From positions 1,425,001-1,489,000 of the forward strand of contig NC_037089.1 of assembly GCF_002994745.2 (NCBI RefSeq): a stretch of 64,000 bases of DNA, read 5' to 3'. This document shows positions 42,901 through 54,702 of the stretch, one piece after another; within the stretch, counting starts at the first letter, position 1; each line of letters begins with the position of its first letter. Position numbers and translations under genes: made by a program. The notes beneath the pieces were generated by a model. It was given only the letters and a program-made list of their open reading frames with translations, did no database searches and was not told where the DNA came from. Origin of the DNA: Rosa chinensis (Eukaryota; Streptophyta; Magnoliopsida; Rosales; Rosaceae).

Positions 42901-43667
42901 CTTTGCAGAACGAATGATGGGCTTAGAAACAACCAATGAGGATTTTGGTTGAGCCACAAAGTCACAAGTGACTTAGAAGTAAAAGTTGGAGACAAAGGAC
43001 CCTTGGTGGCGTCAATGCCACCCTGAGGCCGCAGGGGGAAGGCGGCGCCGGCCAAGGATGGCCGGATTTGGGGGTGAACGGCGCCGTGAGGCGCAGGGGT
43101 TCCTTCGGTGTCCAAAAACCGAGTTTTACTTCTTTTCGTTCTGAAAAAGGGATGTCCGTGTGAAGTCTTTAATACACGGATCAGCATGTCACGACCTGGG
43201 TGTCCCAAACGGTCGTGCCAAAGCCTATACGTGTCGGAATCCCATAAATCATCTCTCATGACATGGTTGGATTCAATGACTCGAATAGTGGTTGCATACA
43301 ACCCACTAGAGCGACACATAAGTTTCTCTAATACTCGTTTATGTCCGTAGTCATTAGAGGTGATGCAAAGGAACTCTTGTCCATTCTCACAATGTGTTTC
43401 CACATGAAAACCATTGGCTCTTATATCTTTGAAGCTCAATAGGGTTCTTCCTGCCCTAGGAGCATAAAGAGCTTCGGTGACATTCAAGGTAGTGCCATTA
43501 GGCAACATAAATTGAGCTGGTCCTCGACCATGAATCAATTGAGATGGTCCAGCCATCGTAGTCACAGAAGATCGAGTAGGCGCCATCCATAGGAATAGCT
43601 GCCTGTTTCGAAGGATGGTATGTGTAGTAGCACTATCCACGAGGCATTCGAGCTCTCCGGGAAACAT
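39939..43667 (-). pseudogene. pol: family B pol, C-terminally truncated and frameshifted
   Basis: From MFPGELECL (43667) to the RNase H (IEQMKLGFIKG). Two one-base losses, near 42925 (GGGCTTAGAAAC) and 42974 (GTGACTTAGAAG), break the frame in the insert 1 region. GTACTCGCAGG near 40680 is shared with the copy at 45604-48943 and not with the others. MLIRV variant. Confidence 0.92.
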
Positions 43668-44046
43668 ACTGAAAAATAATAAAGTTCGAATTTAGAATAT
43701 GTCCAAGACATTTGAATAAAATAAATCGATACTTTATTAATAATAGCCAATGATTACATCAAAGTTTCTTGACCAAAGTCTAATCCAATATAAAAATCAA
43801 ACCGTAGACAAATCGTAGTCACTCAATCCTTTCGGTAATTTCAATTTAGTTGTGACCAGGTAAGGTAAGGCGAGATTTTGGTGGAGCGTTGCTCACTTTT
43901 AAAACCGTTCTCTCAGATCAAACCTTGCCTAGACATCACAAGTACTCTTGAGTACGCCTAGAGGGAAAGAGTTAATACAATAAGTCATTTTATTGATTTA
44001 AGGCATAATAGCCATTACATAATTCTTGGAAAAGTAAAGGACTATA
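43668..44046 (-). other. family B gag-pol spacer with a small insertion
   Basis: As the other spacers but with TTTGAATAAAATAAATCG near 43711 where the others have TTAAAATAAATCG, and AAAGTC for AAATC near 43777. Spacer differences of this type are rare among the copies. Confidence 0.75.
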
Positions 44047-45007
44047 CTAATCAAAATCTGCAGCATCCTTGTGCAATTCTTTGTCAGATTTGAAGTCCGC
44101 TATGGTGAGATTGACGTCGGCATCATCACCATCTTCTTCTATATTTTCGGCAAAATTGGCTTCATGCTCTCTGAAGTCTCTAAATGCCTTGTAATGCGCA
44201 GCCAATTGTTTGCTTGCGTTGCATTGTTTGAACCAGTGCTCACTAGATCCACATCGATGACACATGTCATTGTGATTTCCTCCCTTTAATTGAGGTGCAT
44301 TGTTTGCACTTGGGTGGCGTCCCCCATAGGAGTTGGCGCCATTCCCACGGCCCTGGGTGGTTCCTCCATGTCCTGGAGCCCCACGGCCTCCTCTCCCACG
44401 TTGCCATGTATTGCCACGTGATCGTCCTTCATTCTGACGAGTACCTTCCTTTGTAGGGCGGTTATATGGACCAGAACGTCCGTTGTGTCCCTTATTCTTA
44501 GGGTTCCGCTCCTTGCGCCCTCCTTTGGGTGCATTATTATAATTCGCCTCATGAACGCTCTTAGTTCCGATAGGCCTTGAATTATAATTCTTCACGAGGA
44601 TATTATCATGTTTTTCAGCTACAGACATAATAGTAATGAGCTGATGAAATCTCGTGATCCGTCTAGTATCGAATTCTGTTCGATATTGCTTTGAGAGCAA
44701 AATTGCTGAGACGGGGAAGGTGGAGAGAGTTTTCTCAATTAGTTCTTGCTCTGTGACGGGTTGTCCACAGAACCCCAACATGGTTTTGAGGCGTAGAACT
44801 TCTGAATTATATTCAGCTACAGACTTGAAGTCGGCGAATCGTAGATTGCCCCATTGAACTTTCAAGTCAGGGAGGAGGGTATCCTTGATATTTCCAAATC
44901 GCTCTTCTAGCGCGACCCATAATTCTCTAGCATCCTTGATTGCCATGTACTCCAGTCGGAGTGATTTATCCATGTGGCGCCTCATCAAGATGAGGGCGGT
45001 GGCTCCC
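44047..45007 (-). pseudogene. gag: family B gag, longest copy, N-terminally truncated
   Basis: About 320 codons from ALILMRRHMDKSLRLEYMAIKDARELWVALEERFG to the acidic tail and stop TAG. By comparison with element A it lacks only about the first 75 residues. It carries the RG-rich domain and CCHC knuckle. Filler supplies an accidental Met upstream. Confidence 0.9.
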
Positions 45008-45147
45008 GCGCAATATGATAATTCTAACAATTCTCATGTGGATCGAGTATACTATGCCCCTGCTCATAGAATTAACGATGAACCTGAAAAGGACCCTGAA
45101 CCTGAAAGGGGTCGTTTTGCCTTTTTGGCCTTTATGTTGGTCAAATC
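45008..45147. other. patchwork filler
   Basis: Includes GCGCAATATGATA (pol, minus), ATTCTCATGTGG, GATCGAGTATA, and GAACCTGAAAGGGGTCG, modules met in other fillers. Flips from antisense gag to plus-strand pol. Confidence 0.65.
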
Positions 45148-45494
45148 AACGAGTATTAGAGAAACTTATGTGTCGCTCTAGTGGGTTGTATGCAACCACT
45201 ATTCGAGTCATTGAATCCAACCATGTCATGAGAGATGATTTATGGGATTCCGACACGTATAGGCTTTGGCACGACCGTTTGGGACACCCAGGTCGTGACA
45301 TGATGATCCGTGTATTAAAGACTTCACACGGACATCCCTTTTTCAGAACGAAAAGAAGTAAAACTCGGTTTTTGGACACCGAAGGAACCCCTGCGCCTCA
45401 CGGCGCCGTTCACCCCCAAATCCGGCCATCCTTGGCCGGCGCCGCCTTCCCCCTGCGGCCTCAGGGTGGCATTGACGCCACCAAGGGTCCTTTG
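45148..45494 (+). pseudogene. family B GAG-pre-integrase fragment with insert 1
   Basis: RVLEKLMCRSSG to DATKGPL in plus orientation, MMIRV variant. Its last 85 bases (about 45408-45494) are repeated at the start of the next block. Confidence 0.88.
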
Positions 45495-45603
45495 CATGGG
45501 AGTACTCCCTATTCCAATGCTCGAGCATGGCGCACCAATCTCTAATACTCGTTTACTGCTGTATCCGTGTATCCCCTAGAGGCTCGTTCACTGTGAGAGG
45601 GGA
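45495..45603. other. filler between two overlapping pol blocks
   Basis: Includes ATGCTCGAGCATGGCGCACC, CTCTAATACTCGTTTA (pol, minus) and CACTGTGAGAGGGGACG (pol, minus). A long frame reads through it, which is accidental. Confidence 0.7.
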
Positions 45604-48600
45604 CGTTCACCCCCAAATCCGGCCATCCTTGGCCGGCGCCGCCTTCCCCCTGCGGCCTCAGGGTGGCATTGACGCCACCAAGGGTCCTTTGTCTCCAACT
45701 TTTACTTCTAAGGTCACTTGTGACTTTGTGGCTCAACCAAAATCCTCATTGGTTGTTTCTAAAGCCCATCATTCGTTCTGCAAAGCCTGCTCTTTAGCAA
45801 AGTTAGGATCAAGACCATCCTATGCAAAGGACACCAAGGAAAATATACCATTCTTGCAAAGAATTCAAGGTGATATTTGTGGACCTATTCAACCACCATG
45901 CGGACCATTTAGATATTTTATGGTGTTGGTTGATGCATCGACACGCTGGTCACATGTCATGCTATTGTCCACAAGGAACGCTGCATTTGCTAAACTCCTA
46001 GCACAAATCATTAAGTTACGGGCTCACCACCCTGATCATCCCATTAAGTCTATAAGATTAGACAATGCTGGGGAGTTTACATCAAAGACTTTTGATGATT
46101 ATTGCATGTCCATTGGGATTGATGTTGAACATCCTGTTCCTCATGTTCATACCCAAAATGGTCTCGCAGAAGCCACCATTAAACGACTTCAAATGGTTGC
46201 TCGAGCATTGGTGATGCGCACCAATCTCCCTATTTCTGCTTGGGGCTATGCAATATTGCATGCAGCCGTGCTTATTCGTCTGAGGCCCACTGCCACTCAA
46301 CCCTTCTCTGCGTCACAGATGGTTACTGGGTATGAGCCTGATGTCTCACACTTACGCATATTTGGGTGTGCAGTCTATGTGCCTATTGCGCCGCCACAGC
46401 GCACCAAAATGGGTCCTCAAAGACGATTAGGCCTTTATGTTGGATATGATTCTCCAACGATTATCCGCTACATAGAACCCTTGACAGGCGATCTCTTTAC
46501 CGCTAGATTTGCGGATTGTCACTTCGATGAGACAGTCTTCCCATCGTTAGGGGGAGATAAGAACATCAATGTTCAACAGGAACGACCGGAATTGTCGTGG
46601 TCTGTCCCCACTCTGTCTCATCTTGATCCCCGAACCGCACAGTCTGAAATTGAAGTGCGGAGAATTCTCGATCTTCAGAACGTAGCAGAATCGATGCCTG
46701 ATGCGTTTTCTGATATCGCTAAAGTGACGAGATCACACATACCTGCTGCAAACGTGCCTGCAAGGATTGATGTCCCTAAAACTAGAGGACATGACGCTAA
46801 CTCAAGAGGATTTGAGCATGGCGCCAACGTCCCCTCTCACAGTGATGGTGACGTTGTGGCTAGGCCCATGGCTCCTGCCAGGAAGCGCGGGAGGCCTATA
46901 GGTTCGATGGATTCTCGCCCAAGAAAGAAAGCGAGTTTGGCACAGAATAATCCATTAATCATCGATATAAATAATCCATCTCATGAGAATATTCCGGATT
47001 ATGGTTATGTCCAAGAGACATCATTGGGGGACGCTCCAATGTCAGAACCAACTCCAGAGAATAGAGAGATCTCCATAAATTACACTAGTGTACATGAGAT
47101 GATGGATAGAAATTCTATGGCGATTGATGATGCATTTGCATATCATATTGCGAAAAGGATTATAGAATATGATGATATCGAACCTCGCTCTGTTGAAGAA
47201 TGTCAACGAAGAGCAGATTGGCCTAAATGGAAAGATGCGATCCAGGTTGAATTGGATTCACTAACAAAGAGACAGGTATTTGGGCCTGTAACGCAGACAC
47301 CCCCAAGTGTAAAGCCTGTTGGCCATAAATGGGTCTTTGTTAGAAAGCGTAATGAGAAAAATGAGGTGGTAAGATATAAAGCCCGCCTTGTGGCGCAAGG
47401 TTTCTCACAACGCCCTGGAATCGACTACGAGGAGACATATTCTCCCGTAATGGACGTTATAACGTTCCGCTACCTTGTCAGTTTGGTAGTTTCCGAAAAA
47501 CTTGACATGCAGCTTATGGATGTGGTTACAGCATATCTCTATGGGGATCTAGATTCAGAGATATATATGAAGGTTCCAGATGGACTTCAATTACCCAAAT
47601 CAAGTGGCTCTAAACCACGGAGCGCGTTTTCAATAAGATTAAAACGCTCACTATATGGATTAAAACAATCCGGACGGATGTGGTATAACCGTCTAAGTGA
47701 CTACTTGATTGGGAAGGGATATATTAACAATGAAATATGCCCATGCGTGTTCATTAAAAGAACAAGTTCCGGATTTGCAATCGTAGCAGTTTATGTCGAT
47801 GACATGAACCTAATTGGAACTCTAGATGAGTTAAAGGAAACTGCTAATTACTTGAAATCCGAATTTGAGATGAAAGATCTTGGGAAAACACGGTTTTGTC
47901 TCGGTTTAGAACTCGAGCACCGTAGTGATGGGATTTTGATCCATCAGTCTGCATATACTCAGAAAATTCTAAGGCGCTTTAATGAAGATAAAGCAAAGCC
48001 TGCGAGTACTCCCATGATCGGCCGTAGTCTTGAGCCCGGAAAAGATCCGTTTCGTCCAAGGGATGAGGACGAAGAACCCCTAGAGGCCGAAGTGCCCTAT
48101 TTAAGTGCAATAGGCGCATTATTGTACTTAGCTCAATGCACAAGACCGGATATCTCATTCGCAGTGAACTTGTTAGCTAGACATAGCTCTGCGCCAACAC
48201 GCCGCCATTGGATTGGTATAAAGACAATCTTTCGATACCTAAGAGGTACGATTGATATGGGCTTATTCTATCCCTACAGAGAGAAAAGGAATGACGGAAA
48301 ATTGGGATCGGACCCAAAAAGGCAAAACGCCCCCGTCCATGGAATGGCCGCCGGCCATGTTGCCGGCACAGGCGCCGCCGCCGCTCATGGTGGCCGGCGT
48401 CCTCCTATCTCCCTCCATCAAAACGACAATGATGTCTTGATGGGCTTTGCTGATGCAGGGTACCTCTCTGACCCTCACAAAGGTCGCTCCCAAACAGGTT
48501 ATGTCTTTACCATGGGAAGCACTGCGATATCTTGGAGGTCTACGAAACAGACCCTTGTTGCTACTTCCTCAAATCATGCAGAGATTATTGCTCTACATGA

Positions 48601-48943
48601 AGCTGTACGTGAATGTGTATGGTTAAGGTCTGTAATTCGACACATTCAAGGAAGTTGTGGTTTGAAGTCTACCACAGATGACCCTACATGCATTTATGAG
48701 GATAATGCAGCTTGTATTGAACAAATGAAGTTAGGTTTCATCAAGGGTGACAACACCAAGCATATATCGCCTAAGTTCTTTTATAATCAGCAACAACAAT
48801 CACTTCTAAAGATTGAAGTGAATCAAATCCGATCAGAGGATAATGTAGCGGACTTATTCACTAAGTCGTTACCTAAATCCACCTTCGAGAAACATGTGAA
48901 GAGCATCGGATTGAGAAAGTTATCCGAACTCCCACGATTGTAG
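45604..48943 (+). pseudogene. pol: family B pol lacking protease (integrase to RNase H)
   Basis: Uninterrupted from VHPQIRPSLAG (inside insert 1) to the normal stop. It holds the second half of the zinc finger (CKAC), integrase core, linker, RT with YVDDMN, RNase H and insert 2. Near 47155 GCGAAAAGGATT replaces GCGAAAGGGATT (Gly to Arg). GCGAGTACTC near 48003 is shared with the copy at 39939. Confidence 0.92.
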
Positions 48944-49177
48944 CAATCAGGGGGAGATATCGACATCAGGGGGAGTTATGATGTCTACATGTTCGATCTC
49001 GAAGAGTGAAGGACGTGTTGTGCTCTTTTTGTCCTTCGACCAGGATTATTTTTGTCCCACAGGGTTTTTGTTACCTGGCAAGGTTTTTAACGAGGCAACG
49101 GATGAAGCGTCACCACCAAGTTTGAGCGGCACAAGGGGGAGTGTTGAAGGAAAATCAAGTTTAGTGTGCCTTATCAA
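48944..49177 (+). mobile_element. family B 3' UTR, polypurine tract and 36-bp LTR stub
   Basis: As the other 3' UTRs. The LTR starts at 49142 and stops at GTGCCTTATCAA (49177), followed by the CGCCTGTAATCA joint also found near 32446. Confidence 0.85.
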
Positions 49178-50011
49178 CGCCTGTAATCATTTACGACACA
49201 ACGATGATTTCAAGTGATGAATAACGTGTTTAAGTATATTGGTATTGAGAGAGAAATAGGGGATACCATAGTTTAATGGCCCGTGTTGAAGATCAATGTT
49301 CAACAAAGGAAGTCAGAATAAATCCCTAGACAAAACACGGTTAACTTTACTATGGAAGATCTTTCACGACCCTTTCGCAATATGAGGAAACTGCTAAGGC
49401 GACACGAAGGACCAAAATCCGGAATATTGTTGATCTTCCAATATGGACCTAATTGGAAAGGGATATAGGTTGAAGTGAAGGACGGAACAATCACTCGAGT
49501 TTCAGATATCCCTATATCTGAAACCTTCATCGTTTATTAACTTATCCATGAGAATTCAGGGGAGCTGAATTCAGGGGATTTAGGAGGCATTCAAGTAATA
49601 GGCTTCAAGATTGGACGCCATGCGTTTTATTCTAGCCACGGAACATAACCAATTAGGATTGGGATATCTCTATGGCGCAGAGCGTTTTATATAGGATTGG
49701 AAACTATATGTTTTAATCATTGAACTTAATTCATGGTTGCTCCATATGGATTCACTATATGGATTAATGTAAACCATGTGCCCTTAGAAGGTTTAGGTAA
49801 CGACTTAGTGAATAAGATGTTGCTCCATGAATTGCTACCTGAAAACACGTGCCCATGATCCATGTGCCAAGGTGATCATGGAGCAAGGGTGACACTAATC
49901 GAAGAGTGAAGGTTGATTGCTCCACATGGAGCAATCAACCTTGCTCCATGATTCACTCCCCCTTATTCTATCACCTTGGCACATGGTTATCAGCACATAA
50001 GATTAATAAGG
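49178..50011. other. longest patchwork filler
   Basis: About 830 bp, no gene. Recognised pieces: AACGTGTTTAAGTATATTGG (LTR end with primer-site start, minus), TATGGATTCACTATATGG, GTGCCCTTAGAAGGTTTAGG, the 26-bp hairpin CATGGAGCAA-TCAACC-TTGCTCCATG (49925-49950), CACTCCCCCTTATTCTATC, GGTTATCAGCACA. Both strands are represented. Confidence 0.7.
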
Positions 50012-52254
50012 TCCAATTCAACCTGGATCGCATCTTTCCATTTAGGCCAATCTGCTCTTCGTTGACATTCTTCAACAGAGCGAGGTTCGATATCATCATA
50101 TTCTATAATTCCTTTTGCAATATGATATGCAAATGCATCATCAATCGCCATAGAATTTCTATCCATCATCTCATGTACACTAGTGTAATTTATGGAGATC
50201 TCTCTATTCTCTGGAGTTGGTTCTGACATTGGAGCGTCCCCCAATGATGTCTCTTGGACATAACCATAATCCGGAATATTCTCATGAGATGGATTATTTA
50301 TATCGATGATTAATGGATTATTCTGTGCCAAACTCGCTTTCTTTCTTGGGCGAGAATCCATCGAACCTATAGGCCTCCCGCGCTTCCTGGCAGGAGCCAT
50401 GGGCCTAGCCACAACGTCACCATCACTGTGAGAGGGGACGTTGGCGCCATGCTCAAATCCTCTTGAGTTAGCGTCATGTCCTCTAGTTTTAGGGACATCA
50501 ATCCTTGCAGGCACGTTTGCAGCAGGTATGTGTGATCTCGTCACTTTAGCGATATCAGAAAACGCATCAGGCATCGATTCTGCTACGTTCTGAAGATCGA
50601 GAATTCTCCGCACTTCAATTTCAGACTGTGCGGTTCGGGGATCAAGATGAGACAGAGTGGGGACAGACCACGACAATTCCGGTCGTTCCTGTTGAACATT
50701 GATGTTCTTATCTCCCCCTAACGATGGGAAGACTGTCTCATCGAAGTGACAATCCGCAAATCTAGCGGTAAAGAGATCGCCTGTCAAGGGTTCTATGTAG
50801 CGGATAATCGTTGGAGAATCATATCCAACATAAAGGCCTAATCGTCTTTGAGGACCCATTTTGGTGCGCTGTGGCGGCGCAATAGGCACATAGACCGCAC
50901 ACCCAAATATGCGTAAGTGTGAGACATCAGGCTCATACCCAGTAACCATCTGGGACGCAGAGAAGGGTTGGGTGGCAGTGGGCCTCAGACGAATAAGTAC
51001 AGCTGCATGCAATATTGCATAGCCCCAAGCAGAAATAGGGAGATTGGTGCGCATCACCAATGCTCGAGCAACCATTTGTAGTCGTTTAATGGTGGCTTCT
51101 GCGAGACCATTTTGGGTATGAACATGAGGAACAGGATGTTCAACATCAATCCCAATGGACATGCAATAATCATCAAAAGTCTTTGATGTAAACTCCCCAG
51201 CATTGTCTAATCTTATAGACTTAATGGGATGATCAGGGTGGTGAGCCCGTAACTTAATGATTTGTGCTAGGAGTTTAGCAAATGCAGCGTTCCTTGTGGA
51301 CAATAGCATGACATGTGACCAGCGTGTCGATGCATCAACCAACACCATAAAATATCTAAATGGTCCGCATGGTGGTTGAATAGGTCCACAAATATCACCT
51401 TGAATTCTTTGCAAGAATGGTATATTTTCCTTGGTGTCCTTTGCATAGGATGGTCTTGATCCTAACTTTGCTAAAGAGCAGGCTTTGCAGAACGAATGAT
51501 GGGCTTTAGAAACAACCAATGAGGATTTTGGTTGAGCCACAAAGTCACAAGTGACCTTAGAAGTAAAAGTTGGAGACAAAGGACCCTTGGTGGCGTCAAT
51601 GCCACCCTGAGGCCGCAGGGGGAAGGCGGCGCCGGCCAAGGATGGCCGGATTTGGGGGTGAACGGCGCCGTGAGGCGCAGGGGTTCCTTCGGTGTCCAAA
51701 AACCGAGTTTTACTTCTTTTCGTTCTGAAAAAGGGATGTCCGTGTGAAGTCTTTAATACACGGATCATCATGTCACGACCTGGGTGTCCCAAACGGTCGT
51801 GCCAAAGCCTATACGTGTCGGAATCCCATAAATCATCTCTCATGACATGGTTGGATTCAATGACTCGAATAGTGGTTGCATACAACCCACTAGAGCGACA
51901 CATAAGTTTCTCTAATACTCGTTTATGTCCGTAGTCATTAGAGGTGATGCAAAGGAACTCTTGTCCATTCTCACAATGTGTTTCCACATGAAAACCATTG
52001 GCTCTTATATCTTTGAAGCTCAATAGGGTTCTTCCTGCCCTAGGAGCATAAAGAGCTTCGGTGACATTCAAGGTAGTGCCATTAGGCAACATAAATTGAG
52101 CTGGTCCTCGACCATGAATCAATTGAGATGGTCCAGCCATCGTAGTCACAGAAGATCGAGTAGGCGCCATCCATAGGAATAGCTGCCTGTTTCGAAGGAT
52201 GGTATGTGTAGTAGCACTATCCACGAGGCATTCGAGCTCTCCGGGAAACATACT
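50012..52254 (-). pseudogene. pol: family B pol N-terminal part, with A-like substitutions
   Basis: From MFPGELECL (52251) through integrase and linker to AIQVELD, an open frame as far as it goes. Unlike most copies it has clustered substitutions: near 50109 (ATTCCTTTTGC), 50896, 50953 (CTGGGACGC), 50971 (GTTGGGTGG), 50998 and 51080 (TGTAGTCG). Several match element A. MMIRV variant. It breaks three bases after the start codon region (CATACT-CGAG). Confidence 0.92.
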
Positions 52255-52389
52255 CGAGTAATTAGCAGTTTCGAAGGATGGTATGTGTACCCAGGAGATA
52301 ATTCAGAAGCCTATTACTTGAATGCCTCCTAGTTTGTTCTATTCCTAGTTTCTAACGAGTGATATAGGAACTATATGGGTCTTTGTTAC
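52255..52389. other. patchwork filler, well resolved
   Basis: Order of pieces: GTAATTAGCAGTTTC (RT, minus), GTTTCGAAGGATGGTATGTG (protease, minus) overlapping by GTTTC, ATAATTCAGAAG (gag, plus), TTACTTGAATGCCTCC, CTATTCCTAGTTT (LTR, minus), ATGGGTCTTTGTTA (RT, plus). It shows how these stretches are built. Confidence 0.75.
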
Positions 52390-53283
52390 TTGGCCATAAA
52401 TGGGTCTTTGTTAGAAAGCGTAATGAGAAAAATGAGGTGGTAAGATATAAAGCCCGCCTTGTGGCGCAAGGTTTCTCACAACGCCCTGGAATCGACTACG
52501 AGGAGACATATTCTCCCGTAATGGACGTTATAACGTTCCGCTACCTTGTCAGTTTGGTAGTTTCCGAAAAACTTGACATGCAGCTTATGGATGTGGTTAC
52601 AGCATATCTCTATGGGGATCTAGATTCAGAGATATATATGAAGGTTCCAGATGGACTTCAATTACCCAAATCAAGTGGCTCTAAACCACGGAGCGCGTTT
52701 TCAATAAGATTAAAACGCTCACTATATGGATTAAAACAATCCGGACGGATGTGGTATAACCGTCTAAGTGACTACTTGATTGGGAAGGGATATATTAACA
52801 ATGAAATATGCCCATGCGTGTTCATTAAAAGAACAAGTTCCGGATTTGCAATCGTAGCAGTTTATGTCGATGACATGAACCTAATTGGAACTCTAGATGA
52901 GTTAAAGGAAACTGCTAATTACTTGAAATCCGAATTTGAGATGAAAGATCTTGGGAAAACACGGTTTTGTCTCGGTTTAGAACTCGAGCACCGTAGTGAT
53001 GGGATTTTGATCCATCAGTCTGCATATACTCAGAAAATTCTAAGGCGCTTTAATGAAGATAAAGCAAAGCCTGCAAGTACTCCCATGATCGGCCGTAGTC
53101 TTGAGCCCGGAAAAGATCCGTTTCGTCCAAGGGATGAGGACGAAGAACCCCTAGAGGCCGAAGTGCCCTATTTAAGTGCAATAGGCGCATTATTGTACTT
53201 AGCTCAATGCACAAGACCGGATATCTCATTCGCAGTGAACTTGTTAGCTAGACATAGCTCTGCGCCAACACGCCGCCATTGGA
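52390..53283 (+). pseudogene. family B reverse transcriptase fragment with YVDD
   Basis: GHKWVFVRKRNEK through YVDDMN to APTRRHW, intact frame, then filler 53284-53489 (ATGGGGAGCGATAAGTTCC, TAGGAGCCCTATATCACTCG, CCATATGGAGCAACCCGG). Confidence 0.9.
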
Positions 53284-53489
53284 GTATACTTGATGAAGCC
53301 CATAAATCTAGAACAAATTCATGGGGAGCGATAAGTTCCATTGGACCTGATATAGTGAAATGCGCAGAATGAAGGACGATTATATTCAAGTACCTTATAG
53401 ATTAATTCATTAGCCATAAATGAATAGGAGCCCTATATCACTCGTAATTGACCCATTTGTACGGACCTTAGCCATATGGAGCAACCCGG

Positions 53490-54328
53490 AGGATACCCTC
53501 CTCCCTGACTTGAAAGTTCAATGGGGCAATCTACGATTCGCCGACTTCAAGTCTGTAGCTGAATATAATTCAGAAGTTCTACGCCTCAAAACCATGTTGG
53601 GGTTCTGTGGACAACCCGTCACAGAGCAAGAACTAATTGAGAAAACTCTCTCCACCTTCCCCGTCTCAGCAATTTTGCTCTCAAAGCAATATCGAACAGA
53701 ATTCGATACTAGACGGATCACGAGATTTCATCAGCTCATTACTATTATGTCTGTAGCTGAAAAACATGATAATATCCTCGTGAAGAATTATAATTCAAGG
53801 CCTATCGGAACTAAGAGCGTTCATGAGGCGAATTATAATAATGCACCCAAAGGAGGGCGCAAGGAGCGGAACCCTAAGAATAAGGGACACAACGGACGTT
53901 CTGGTCCATATAACCGCCCTACAAAGGAAGGTACTCGTCAGAATGAAGGACGATCACGTGGCAATACATGGCAACGTGGGAGAGGAGGCCGTGGGGCTCC
54001 AGGACATGGAGGAACCACCCAGGGCCGTGGGAATGGCGCCAACTCCTATGGGGGACGCCACCCAAGTGCAAACAATGCACCTCAATTAAAGGGAGGAAAT
54101 CACAATGACATGTGTCATCGATGTGGATCTAGTGAGCACTGGTTCAAACAATGCAACGCAAGCAAACAATTGGCTGCGCATTACAAGGCATTTAGAGACT
54201 TCAGAGAGCATGAAGCCAATTTTGCCGAAAATATAGAAGAAGATGGTGATGATGCCGACGTCAATCTCACCATAGCGGACTTCAAATCTGACAAAGAATT
54301 GCACAAGGATGCTGCAGATTTTGATTAG
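53490..54328 (+). pseudogene. gag: family B gag, 5'-truncated, second plus copy
   Basis: From DTLLPDLKVQWGNLRF to the stop, about 278 codons, 12 more than the copy at 32511. All features of the C-terminal two thirds are present. Its stop overlaps the GT of the possible intron. Confidence 0.9.
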
Positions 54329-54702
54329 TATAGTCCTTTACTTTTCCAAGAATTATGTAATGGCTATTATGCCTTAAATCAATAAAATGACTTATTGTAT
54401 TAACTCTTTCCCTCTAGGCGTACTCAAGAGTACTTGTGATGTCTAGGCAAGGTTTGATCTGAGAGAACGGTTTTAAAAGTGAGCAACGCTCCACCAAAAT
54501 CTCGCCTTACCTTACCTGGTCACAACTAAATTGAAATTACCGAAAGGATTGAGTGACTACGATTTGTCTACGGTTTGATTTTTATATTGGATTAGATTTT
54601 GGTCAAGAAACTTTGATGTAATCATTGGCTATTATTAATAAAGTATCGATTTATTTTAATGTCTTGGACATATTCTAAATTCGAACTTTATTATTTTTCA
54701 GT
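54329..54702 (+). other. gag-pol spacer, possible intron
   Basis: Identical by eye to 33313-33686 and 8837-9209, with GT at the gag stop and TTTTTCAG before T-ATG. Confidence 0.45.

Noticed and set aside
45527..48943. A pol gene with a novel N-terminus
   Set aside because: The first 26 codons come from filler made of reversed pol scraps.
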